A DNA stretch of 60,512 nucleotides, from NCBI RefSeq assembly GCF_001623875.1, contig NZ_LWAE01000015.1, forward strand, positions 1 through 60,512, read 5' to 3'. Shown one piece after another: positions 31,025 through 39,086 of this stretch. Both the position numbers and the translations under genes were made by a program. This stretch comes from Clostridium magnum DSM 2767 (GTDB taxonomy: Bacteria; Bacillota; Clostridia; Clostridiales; Clostridiaceae). The stretch's first letter is position 1; each line of letters begins with the position of its first letter. The notes under the pieces are model-generated. The model saw only the letters and a list, made by a program, of their open reading frames with translations, was not told the DNA's origin and did no database searches.

Positions 31025-31545
31025 TGAGTGTTAATGCAATACCTGAAAAAGTAGTTAACTACAATGTTTACTTAGATAACGATAAGCTTATTGGTATAAA
31101 AGCTGATGTTACACTACCAAAACTTGAACAAATGACAGAAACAATATCTGGAGCTGGAATAGCTGGTGAATACGAAAGTGCAGTGCCAGGGCATTTTGGA
31201 AAAATTGAAACTGATGTTACATTTAATGCAGTGACAGAGGATGCTGCCAAACTGTTAACACCTGGCGCTAAATTTCTTGTTTTTAGAGCAGCACAACAAA
31301 GTTATGATGTTGCTGGTGGTCAAATGAATTTTAGAGCATTAAAAATATCAATGAAGGTATTGAGTAAAGGTGTTGATTTAGGTAAGTTAAGTCCAGGTAA
31401 AGCTACAGAAACAAAAAATACATTTGAAGTAGTATATATTAAAGTTGAGGAAAATGGAAAGACTCTTCTAGAGCTTGACAAACTCAACTTTATTTTTATT
31501 GTAAATGGAACTGATGTATTAGCAGATATAAGAAATCTAATATAA
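31024..31545 (+). CDS. Tail tube protein, P2 FII-like, 173 aa
   Basis: VNYNVYLDNDKLIGIKADVT, GAGIAGEYESAVPGHFGKIE and ALKISMKVLSKGVDLGKL match the contractile tail tube family. It overlaps the sheath stop by one base, as usual. Confidence 0.9.
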   Translation: MSVNAIPEKVVNYNVYLDNDKLIGIKADVTLPKLEQMTETISGAGIAGEYESAVPGHFGKIETDVTFNAVTEDAAKLLTPGAKFLVFRAAQQSYDVAGGQMNFRALKISMKVLSKGVDLGKLSPGKATETKNTFEVVYIKVEENGKTLLELDKLNFIFIVNGTDVLADIRNLI

Positions 31546-31557
31546 ACTTGGAGGTAT

Positions 31558-31902
31558 ATGAAAATGGATGAGAAAACAGTAAATACAACAAATACAGAGG
31601 CAACAAGAGAGGTTACTAATGATCTTTTAATTAAGTTTAATAAACCATATGTTTTTGAAGGACAATCTTATACAGAAATAGACCTTTCTAGCATAGAAAA
31701 CATATCTACAAAAGACTTAGTAGCAGTAGATAAATTATTTTATCAAACAGGTAATATTGCACCTTCTAGTGAAATGTCTCTAGCTTATGCTTGTATAGTA
31801 GCAAGTAAGGCAGCAGGAAAACCATTAGAATTTTTTAATCAACTACCAGCTAAAGAAGGTATAAAGGTTAAAACTGCGGTAGTAAGTTTTTTATACAATT
31901 AG
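31558..31902 (+). CDS. Tail assembly chaperone, short form, 114 aa
   Basis: Lies in the chaperone slot between tube and tape measure. The core LLIKFNKPYVFEGQSYTEID and DLVAVDKLFYQTGN is typical of the gpE/gpG-like short chaperone. The ATG after TTGGAGG is used. Its end carries a slippery site that makes a longer product, see the next entry. Confidence 0.8.
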   Translation: MKMDEKTVNTTNTEATREVTNDLLIKFNKPYVFEGQSYTEIDLSSIENISTKDLVAVDKLFYQTGNIAPSSEMSLAYACIVASKAAGKPLEFFNQLPAKEGIKVKTAVVSFLYN

Positions 31903-32060
31903 GTATTAAACCAGGAGACGGGCAGGTGTTCAAAAGAGCAGCTGTTCGTTTAGGTTTAAATACCTTTACTTCAATAGAGTTTTTCCTAAAATTAAGCATA
32001 ATTGAACTTTGTGAAATAGCTTCTGAAATAGAGGAGGCGAACAAAGGTAATGGCAAGTAA
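31558..32060 (+). CDS. Tail assembly chaperone, -1 frameshift fusion, about 167 aa
   Basis: T_TTT_TTA at 31887-31893 is an ideal slippery heptamer, positioned exactly in the zero frame. Slipping back one base changes the frame and continues as IQLGIKPGDGQVFKRAAVRL, then GLNTFTSIEFFLKLSIIELC and EIASEIEEANKGNGK to the stop at 32058-32060. The extension has no start or ribosome binding site of its own and overlaps the tape-measure start. Programmed -1 frameshifting at this locus is a near-universal tail-phage feature. Confidence 0.88.
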
Positions 32061-34668
32061 AACATATGAAATAGCCTTTCAACTCGGGGCAAGATTGTTA
32101 TCAAGTTTTGGAAGTACTTTTAATGCTGCAACCAATAATATTAAAGCTTTAGAAGTACAAAGCAAAGCGGCTAACAAAGGTTTTTTAGGATTAGGCGAAG
32201 GGGCAACAAAAGTATTTAAGGCAGCTACTGGTGCGGCTGCCGGAATTGGTTTTGCAGAGGTTATAAAACAATCCGTAGAACTAGCCTCAAGTCTTACTGA
32301 AGTTCAAAACGTAGTGGATACTACATTTGGTAGTGGTGCTACACAAATAAATGCATGGAGTAAAACAGCGCTTAATGCTTATGGGTTATCGGAACTTCAA
32401 GCGAAACAGTTTACAGGAACACTCGGAGCTCTAATGAAATCTAGTGGTATAAGTTCAGATAAATTAGTAGACATGAGTGAGAAGTTATCTGGATTATCAG
32501 GTGACTTTGCTTCGTTTTATAACTTACCGATTGAAGAAGCTTTTGAGAAAATCCGTTCTGGAATTTCGGGTGAAACTGAACCTCTTAAAGCCTTGGGCGT
32601 GAATATGTCTGTAGCAAATCTTGAAGCGTATGCTCTAAGTCAAGGAATAACTAAAAGCTGGAATAAGATGTCTCAAAGTGAACAAACTTTGTTGAGATAT
32701 AATTATTTATTGAATGCTAGCAAAGATGCCCAGGGAGACTTCAATAAGACACAGAATTCCTTTGCAAATCAACTAAGAATAGCAAAAACAAACCTGGCTC
32801 AAATGGGGGCTACACTAGGTACAAAAGTATTACCATTTTTAAATCAATTATTAATATATTTTAATAGTGGCAGCATAGGTAAAATTGGGGCTATATTTAG
32901 TGTTGGATTTGATAAAGCTATATCAGTTATAAGTTCATTAAAACCTAACTTAGATGGATTATGGAATAGTATAGTTAGGCTTACACATGTAAGTGGACTT
33001 GATAAAATTTGGAGTTCATTAAGCTCTACAGAAGGTATTAACTCAATACAAATAGCACTAAAAGGAATAATAGATGGATTTACTGAAGTTGTTAATTTTG
33101 TTACTGAACATATCGATTTAATAACTGCATCTATACTATCGATAGGATCAGCACTAGCTACAATAAAAATTACAGGTTTTATTAAAGATTTAAAATCACT
33201 TGGCGCAATAGCAAAAGTCACTACTATATCTAAAGATGTAGGATTTGCTTTTACTGCAGTACGTACGGGAGCTGCAACTTTTGGAGAAGCAATGACATTT
33301 TTAATTGGTCCTGTAGGAATTGCAGTAGTAGTTATTGCGGGATTAGTTGCAGCAGGATATTTATTGTATAAGAATTGGGACAAAATAAGTAAATTTATTA
33401 GTAATAATTGGTCTTGGTTAAAGAATCAAGCAGTATCTATTTTTACTGGCATAGGTAGTTGGATAAGTAACAATGTAACTTATCTTAAAAATACTATATC
33501 AAATGTCTGGAATAGCATAAAAACTCAAACTGCAAGTATATGGAATGGGATAACATCAACAATTTCAAAGGCATGGACTAGTATAGTAAAATCTATATCA
33601 AGTGTATGGAAAATAATAAGTACTGCTGTTTCAAATGGATGGAAAGCAGTTATTAAGGCTATAACATCAAGTGCGTTATTTAAGATAGTATCAGCAATAT
33701 TTAAGGGTATTTTAGCAATTGTAATAATAGCAGTATATAATTTGTACACTAGAGTAGTTACAGGGTGGACTAGAATATTTACTGCTGTTGGTAATGTATT
33801 ATCGAAAATATGGCAAGTAATAACAAGAATATGGAATAGTATCTATACAGCTATAGCTGGAGTAGTAGGTAGAGTATGGAGTTTTATAGTTTCAGTATGG
33901 AGTACAATATATTCTACTGTTTCAAGTATAATGGCCAGAGTATGGAGCTCAATAGTTACAATATGGAATAGCATTTATAATTCTGTTAGTGCAGTTTTAG
34001 CTACAATATGGAATGTCATAGTAAGGATATGGAATACTATATATGCATCAGTATCATCCGTTTTAACTTCAATATGGACCTTTATAGTTTCAGTATGGAA
34101 TAATGTTTATAGCACTGTATCAAGTATTATAACTACAATATGGAATACTATAGTCAATGGATTCAATAGTGCAGCATCTGGTGTTACGTCTATATTCCAA
34201 AACATGTATACTTCTATAGTCAATATATTTAGCGGAATTTGGAGTGCTATAAAATCAATTATAAATGGTGGCATAGGCATGCTAAATGGCTTTATTGGCG
34301 GCGTAAATAATATGATAGAAAAAGCTAATAAAGTACCAGGAGTAAACATAGGAACAGTAGGATCAATTCCACAACTTGCAAATGGTGGTTATATAAAGCA
34401 TAGACCTGGTGGAATTCTAGCAAATATAGGTGAGGGTTCAGAGGATGAGATAGTTTCTCCAGTATCAAAATTGAAGAATATAATTAAAGGTGCTAGTAGT
34501 TCAATTGTGCAACAACCTACTATAAGTTATAATCCACAAATTATTATTCAAGGTAATGCTTCAAAAGATGACGTTGTAGAAGCTCTTGCTATTAGTCAGG
34601 CTGAATTTAATAGAATGGCAGAAAACTTTTTTAAGAGTAAACAAAGGTTATCCTTTAGTAATCAATAG
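32050..34668 (+). CDS. Tape measure protein, 872 aa
   Basis: The longest gene, with an N-terminal TP901-type region (GALMKSSGISSDKLVDMSEK, LSGLSGDFASFYNLP), hydrophobic segments (about 420-440 and 545-565), Trp-rich repeats (about 580-703) and a Gly-rich end with ANGGYIKHRPGGILANIGEG. It sets tail length and is ejected with the DNA. ATG overlaps the chaperone frameshift ORF. Confidence 0.92.
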   Translation: MASKTYEIAFQLGARLLSSFGSTFNAATNNIKALEVQSKAANKGFLGLGEGATKVFKAATGAAAGIGFAEVIKQSVELASSLTEVQNVVDTTFGSGATQINAWSKTALNAYGLSELQAKQFTGTLGALMKSSGISSDKLVDMSEKLSGLSGDFASFYNLPIEEAFEKIRSGISGETEPLKALGVNMSVANLEAYALSQGITKSWNKMSQSEQTLLRYNYLLNASKDAQGDFNKTQNSFANQLRIAKTNLAQMGATLGTKVLPFLNQLLIYFNSGSIGKIGAIFSVGFDKAISVISSLKPNLDGLWNSIVRLTHVSGLDKIWSSLSSTEGINSIQIALKGIIDGFTEVVNFVTEHIDLITASILSIGSALATIKITGFIKDLKSLGAIAKVTTISKDVGFAFTAVRTGAATFGEAMTFLIGPVGIAVVVIAGLVAAGYLLYKNWDKISKFISNNWSWLKNQAVSIFTGIGSWISNNVTYLKNTISNVWNSIKTQTASIWNGITSTISKAWTSIVKSISSVWKIISTAVSNGWKAVIKAITSSALFKIVSAIFKGILAIVIIAVYNLYTRVVTGWTRIFTAVGNVLSKIWQVITRIWNSIYTAIAGVVGRVWSFIVSVWSTIYSTVSSIMARVWSSIVTIWNSIYNSVSAVLATIWNVIVRIWNTIYASVSSVLTSIWTFIVSVWNNVYSTVSSIITTIWNTIVNGFNSAASGVTSIFQNMYTSIVNIFSGIWSAIKSIINGGIGMLNGFIGGVNNMIEKANKVPGVNIGTVGSIPQLANGGYIKHRPGGILANIGEGSEDEIVSPVSKLKNIIKGASSSIVQQPTISYNPQIIIQGNASKDDVVEALAISQAEFNRMAENFFKSKQRLSFSNQ
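33787..34160 (+). repeat. 66-bp (22-residue) repeats in the tape measure gene
   Basis: About five and a half units of the form AGVVGRVWSFIVSVWSTIYS TV, each with regularly spaced Trp residues. Such repeats are likely to change the length of the tail or form the membrane-inserting part of the ejected protein. Confidence 0.75.
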
Positions 34669-34679
34669 GTGGTGATAAG

Positions 34680-34904
34680 ATGGATACCTATACAACAGTT
34701 TTGGGAGATACATGGGATATGATAGCATTTAAAATATGGGGAAATGAAAAATATGCTAGAGAGCTTATAGAGGTAAATCTAGCATATGTTGCAATAATCA
34801 TGTTTTCGGATGGCATTATCTTAAATATACCAGAGATAGCTACTACAACAGATGATTCATCATTACCACCTTGGAAAAGAGGTACTACAAATGCAAGCAC
34901 GTAG
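34680..34904 (+). CDS. Tail protein X, LysM-like, 74 aa
   Basis: YTTVLGDTWDMIAFKIWGNE, then ELIEVN...GIILNIPE is the LysM-like fold of P2 gpX. It acts in tail/baseplate assembly. Overlaps the next gene by 14 bases. Confidence 0.88.
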   Translation: MDTYTTVLGDTWDMIAFKIWGNEKYARELIEVNLAYVAIIMFSDGIILNIPEIATTTDDSSLPPWKRGTTNAST

Positions 34905-35907
34905 AGCGAATATATCTATAAATTATATGGGAGTAGACATAACAAAAGATATTCAACCGGATTTATTAAATTTCAAATACACAGACAATGCTTCAGATAA
35001 TGCAGATGATATTGAGATAGAGTTAAAAGATGAACAGGTTAAATGGTTAAATGATTGGTTTCCACAAAAAGGAGATAACATAAAGGCCAGTATAGATACT
35101 GTAAATTGGAATAAAGATGGTGATACCGGAAGTCTCTACTGTGGCTCATTCATAGTTGATGAACCAGAATACTCAGGAAGACCTAGAAAACTTACTATAA
35201 AAGCTATATCAATGCCAAGCAATACTAATTTTACTTCAACAAAAAAAAGTAGAGCCTGGGAAAATATCAAGCTTAGTGCTATAGCAAAAAATATTGCTGA
35301 CAGTGCTGGGCTTGAACTGTTTTTTGATGCACCTTCAGATCCTAGTTATAGTAGAAAAGATCAGTCTGAAACCTCAGATATGAGTTTCTTATCTGAGGTA
35401 TGTAAAAAAGAAGGTTTTGGCTTTAAGGTAACAGATAGCAAAATAGTAATTTATGATGAGGCTAAATATGAACAGCAGCCAAGCATAATGAAACTTAGTG
35501 AATCAAGTACTTTGGTTAATAGTTATGGTTTTAAAACAACGTTAACAAATTCAGATTATGCTGGGTGTAGAGTAAAGTATAGAAATGCTAAAAAAGGTAC
35601 AATAATTGAGTATTTATATTCAATTAAGGACTTAGAGGACTCAGATAAAATATATGAAGTTAACAAAGTAGTAGGGTCTCTTGAGGAGGCAATGAGATTA
35701 GCTCAGAAAAAACTTAGAGAAGTTAATAAAAAAGGATGTATAGCCAACTTAAATGTTGTAGGAAACTTAAAACTTGTAGGTGCAATATGTGTAGATTTGG
35801 TTGACTTTGGAGCTTTTAGTGGTAAATATTTTATTGATAAAGCTATCCATAATATTCCTAAGTATACCGTTGACTTAGAAATGCATAAAGTACTGGAGGG
35901 ATATTAA
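34891..35907 (+). CDS. Baseplate hub protein, P2 gpD (late control D) family, 338 aa
   Basis: NISINYMGVDITKDIQPDLL, YTDNASDNADDIEIELKD, and SETSDMSFLSEVCKKEGFGF are hallmark stretches of the late control D family, the tail hub that holds the spike. The ATG at 34891 follows AAGAGGTACT; a longer reading begins inside gene X. Confidence 0.9.
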   Translation: MQARRANISINYMGVDITKDIQPDLLNFKYTDNASDNADDIEIELKDEQVKWLNDWFPQKGDNIKASIDTVNWNKDGDTGSLYCGSFIVDEPEYSGRPRKLTIKAISMPSNTNFTSTKKSRAWENIKLSAIAKNIADSAGLELFFDAPSDPSYSRKDQSETSDMSFLSEVCKKEGFGFKVTDSKIVIYDEAKYEQQPSIMKLSESSTLVNSYGFKTTLTNSDYAGCRVKYRNAKKGTIIEYLYSIKDLEDSDKIYEVNKVVGSLEEAMRLAQKKLREVNKKGCIANLNVVGNLKLVGAICVDLVDFGAFSGKYFIDKAIHNIPKYTVDLEMHKVLEGY

Positions 35908-36170
35908 TGATTGCAGATGGAGTTATTCTAAATCTAATACGTGTTGGGAAAATCAGCACTCTAAATAAAACACAGGGTACTTTAAGAGCTTTATTTGATG
36001 ATAAAGATAATCTTATAAGTGATGAGTTACCCATAATGGCAAATGTTGATTTAAACACATTAAATATTGGGGATCAAGTAGTTTGTATATTTTTACCTAA
36101 TGGTATAGAAAGCGGATTTTGCATTGGGAAGTTCTATTCAGAGATTAATCCTCCAGGAGGTTCAGCATGA
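35907..36170 (+). CDS. Baseplate protein V-like, 87 aa
   Basis: RVGKISTLNKTQGTLRALFD, DELPIM..., and IGDQVVCIFLPNGIESGFCI show the OB-fold of baseplate protein V. It is much shorter than the P2 form, so the needle part is missing or supplied elsewhere. Overlaps the neighbours. Confidence 0.75.
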   Translation: MIADGVILNLIRVGKISTLNKTQGTLRALFDDKDNLISDELPIMANVDLNTLNIGDQVVCIFLPNGIESGFCIGKFYSEINPPGGSA

Positions 36171-36931
36171 TAGGATATTTTGGTGATATTGTTTTTGAAA
36201 CTTCAGATAAAAAAATTTTAACTTTCACAAGTTTTAAACATGATTCGGCTGGGCGCTGGGAAAAACATAATGTTATAGGGACAAAACCTATAAGCGAATT
36301 TGTAGGACCTGATCTTGATACAATTACTTTTACTATAAATCTTAATGGTAGTTATGGGGTGAAACCTAGAGATGAAATGGAAAAGTGGATTGGGCTAGTT
36401 AACAGTGGAATTGTAGATGTACTGGTTATCGGTACTAAAGCCCTTGGACAGGATAAGTGGTCAGTCAAAGGTGTGAGCGAAGCATGGGATGTTATATTTA
36501 ATAAAGGAGAGCTTTTTAGTGGGAAGATAGATGTTACTTTAGAAGAATATATTGAAAGTATTAATATTGTTACAGAAACAAAAAAATCTTCAGCTGATTT
36601 AGATACTTTAAGCGAGTCTATAAAAGCACTACAATACGATTTAAACGGTGAATACAATGCAAAAATAGCACAGACTGGTGTAGCAGATAAAGATACACTA
36701 GCGGCTTTGAATGGGATAACAAGTATTATAGTAAAAGGCCATAAGTCCCTTGTTATACTTTGGATTCAAGAAAAGCTAGTAAACTATGGATATCTAAAAC
36801 AGGGAGCCTATACTGACAAGGTTTATGATGAAGCAACATTCCAGGCAGTAACTAACATGCAAAAGAACTGGGGCAGACCTACTGATGGGGTTTTAAGGTT
36901 AGATACCTGGAGTATATTTTTAAATAATTAG
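36167..36931 (+). CDS. Fusion of tail protein U and a peptidoglycan-binding domain, 254 aa
   Basis: Residues 1-130 are like P2 gpU (IGYFGDIVFETSDKKILTFT, ISEFVGPDLDTITFTINLNG, PRDEMEKWIGLVNSG). Residues 150-254 look like a PG_binding_1 domain (VILWIQEKLVNYGYLKQGAY, ATFQAVTNMQKNWGRPTDGV, LRLDTWSIFL). The fusion could anchor the baseplate to the cell wall during infection. Confidence 0.7.
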   Translation: MIGYFGDIVFETSDKKILTFTSFKHDSAGRWEKHNVIGTKPISEFVGPDLDTITFTINLNGSYGVKPRDEMEKWIGLVNSGIVDVLVIGTKALGQDKWSVKGVSEAWDVIFNKGELFSGKIDVTLEEYIESINIVTETKKSSADLDTLSESIKALQYDLNGEYNAKIAQTGVADKDTLAALNGITSIIVKGHKSLVILWIQEKLVNYGYLKQGAYTDKVYDEATFQAVTNMQKNWGRPTDGVLRLDTWSIFLNN

Positions 36932-36941
36932 GGTGATTTAA

Positions 36942-37223
36942 ATGATTAATTTAGATAATGTTATTATAATAGGCACTAAATCTAGCGAGATAGTTGAAAA
37001 TGTAAAAAATATAATTACAACACCGCAAGGCACAGTTCCATTTGACCGAAATTTTGGTATAGATCCAAGTATTTTAGATGAACCTATTAATTTAGTTCCA
37101 GGAAAACTATTAGTTGAGCTAGTAAAAAAAGTTCAATTATATGAGCCAAGGGTTAAGGTAAAAGAAATTACTTTTACCTTAGATGCAAATAATAATTTAA
37201 TACCGAAAGTGAGGGTTGAATAA
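36942..37223 (+). CDS. Baseplate wedge protein W (gp25-like), 93 aa
   Basis: IITTPQGTVPFDRNFGIDPS followed by ILDEPI and PRVKVKEITF is the GPW/gp25 pattern. It is part of the wedge that joins sheath to baseplate. Confidence 0.85.
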   Translation: MINLDNVIIIGTKSSEIVENVKNIITTPQGTVPFDRNFGIDPSILDEPINLVPGKLLVELVKKVQLYEPRVKVKEITFTLDANNNLIPKVRVE

Positions 37224-38359
37224 TGGATTTAAAGAACCTTCCTGATGTTGAATTTGCATATAAGGATATTGATAGTATTTTAAATGACTTGATAGCCGGA
37301 TATGAGCAGGCATATTATGCTGAGAAAGGCGAGCAAATAACACTTTATCCAGGTGACAAAATAAGAATATTTCTTTATAGTCAAGCATTAAGAGAATTTC
37401 AACTAAGACAGCTAATAGACTTTTCTGCAAAACAAAATTTACTTAAATATGCTGTTGGAGACTATTTAGTTAATTTAGGAGCATTCCATGATGTTGAGAA
37501 ATCAGAATCTAAATATGCAACAGTAACCGAAAAATTTAACTTAAGTGCAGCTCAAAGTGTAATTCAGATCATACCAAAAGGTACCAGAGTAGGTCCGGGT
37601 ACTGGACTATACTTTGCAACAACAGAAGATATAGATGTCCCTATAGGTGCTACAGATATTAATATTACAATGCAGTGCACAACTTCAGGAACTGCAGGTA
37701 ATAATTTTACACCTGGTCAAATAAATGTGCTTATGGACCCTCTTCCTTGGATATCAAGTGTTACTAATGTAACTACAAGTTCAGGAGGAACAGATTCTGA
37801 GGATGATGATACCTTCAGAGAGATAATAAGACAAGCACCAGAGGGATATAGTGTAGCAGGACCATCTGCAGCCTATGAATACTTTGCAAAAAAATACAAC
37901 TCATCGATAAGTAATGTAAAAGTATCTACTAGTAGTGATGCTGTTGTTAACATAATAGTTTTATTAGAAAATGGTGAAATTCCAACACAAACTTTTCTAG
38001 ATGGGTTAAATGATTATTTGTCAGATAAAAGCAGAAGGCCTTTAACAGATAAAGTACAAGTTGCTGCACCTACAGTAGTCAATTATGATATCAATTTAAC
38101 TTATTATATTCTAAGAGATAACTCAGCATCAGCCTCAACAATTCAATCAAATGTAAATCAAGCAATAGAGGATTATAAGACATGGCAAAAAAGTAAAATC
38201 AAACGAGATATCAATCCGTCTGAACTTATTGCTAGAATTATTAAAGCTGGAGCTAAGAGAGTTGAAGTTATAAGCCCTACCTACACTGCATTGAGTGACA
38301 CTGAGGTAGCGGCAGCGTTAACCACAACAGTAACATATGGAGGGCTTGAAGATGATTAA
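37223..38359 (+). CDS. Baseplate protein J, 378 aa
   Basis: N-terminal LPDVEFAYKDIDSILNDLIA, central IIPKGTRVGPGTGLYFATTE, SGTAGNNFTPGQINVLMDPL and ESDDDTFRE-like SEDDDTFREIIRQAPEGYS are the typical baseplate J signature, with a helical C-terminus. It links wedge, hub and fibres. Confidence 0.92.
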   Translation: MDLKNLPDVEFAYKDIDSILNDLIAGYEQAYYAEKGEQITLYPGDKIRIFLYSQALREFQLRQLIDFSAKQNLLKYAVGDYLVNLGAFHDVEKSESKYATVTEKFNLSAAQSVIQIIPKGTRVGPGTGLYFATTEDIDVPIGATDINITMQCTTSGTAGNNFTPGQINVLMDPLPWISSVTNVTTSSGGTDSEDDDTFREIIRQAPEGYSVAGPSAAYEYFAKKYNSSISNVKVSTSSDAVVNIIVLLENGEIPTQTFLDGLNDYLSDKSRRPLTDKVQVAAPTVVNYDINLTYYILRDNSASASTIQSNVNQAIEDYKTWQKSKIKRDINPSELIARIIKAGAKRVEVISPTYTALSDTEVAAALTTTVTYGGLEDD

Positions 38360-39083
38360 TATATATGAGGCTAGTCTCTTAGATTTGCTACCACCTAATT
38401 TAAGACAAGATCCTGATATGATAGCTGCATCTAAAGCAATTGATGGCGATTTTCTACTAGCTGTTAACGAGGTTAAAAATTGTATACTCTTACCTAATGT
38501 TGATAGTCTTGATGGTGATATTTTGGATCTCCTTGCTTGGCAAATGCATGTTGACTTTTATGATCAATCGCTACCTGTCGATAAAAAGAGAGCTTTGGTA
38601 AAAAACTCCTTAAGATGGCACAAACAAAAAGGAACACCAGCAGCTGTAGAAGGAGTAGTATCTGCGGCATTTGATGATAGTAGTATACAAGAGTGGTTTG
38701 AATATAATGGAGAACCTTATAGATTCAAAATAACAACAACAGATAGGATACCAAGTACTAATAAATTAGCAAGCTTAATTACTGCAATTAAATCAGTTAA
38801 AAATGCAAGATCAATATTAGAAAGCATAACAATACAACGAGGTAATAATTTAAATAATTACTCTGCTAGTGTTATTCGCTCAGGTAGGAATCAAGCATTA
38901 GACACTGATTTATCATTAAGAAAGCAGAATATGCTTAACAACTATTATTCAGGTGTTATTCAAAGTAATAGCAGTAAAACTATCAATACTACCTTAATAA
39001 ATAACACAAACAAATTAAGCTCTTATGTAAGTGGCATAGTTCGAATATGCAAAACCATAACTATTACAACTCAGGAGGTGTAG
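38352..39083 (+). CDS. Tail protein I, 243 aa
   Basis: MINIYEASLLDLLPPNLRQD, DILDLLAWQMHVDFYDQSLP, and HKQKGTPAAVEGVVSAAFDD are standard for P2 gpI, which anchors the fibre. The C-terminal 75 residues are an addition with three related units (NYSASVIRSGRNQALDTDLS, NYYSGVIQSNSSKTINTTLI, SYVSGIVRICKTITI). The ATG at 38352 follows GGAGGG. Confidence 0.88.
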   Translation: MINIYEASLLDLLPPNLRQDPDMIAASKAIDGDFLLAVNEVKNCILLPNVDSLDGDILDLLAWQMHVDFYDQSLPVDKKRALVKNSLRWHKQKGTPAAVEGVVSAAFDDSSIQEWFEYNGEPYRFKITTTDRIPSTNKLASLITAIKSVKNARSILESITIQRGNNLNNYSASVIRSGRNQALDTDLSLRKQNMLNNYYSGVIQSNSSKTINTTLINNTNKLSSYVSGIVRICKTITITTQEV

Positions 39084-39086
39084 AAA

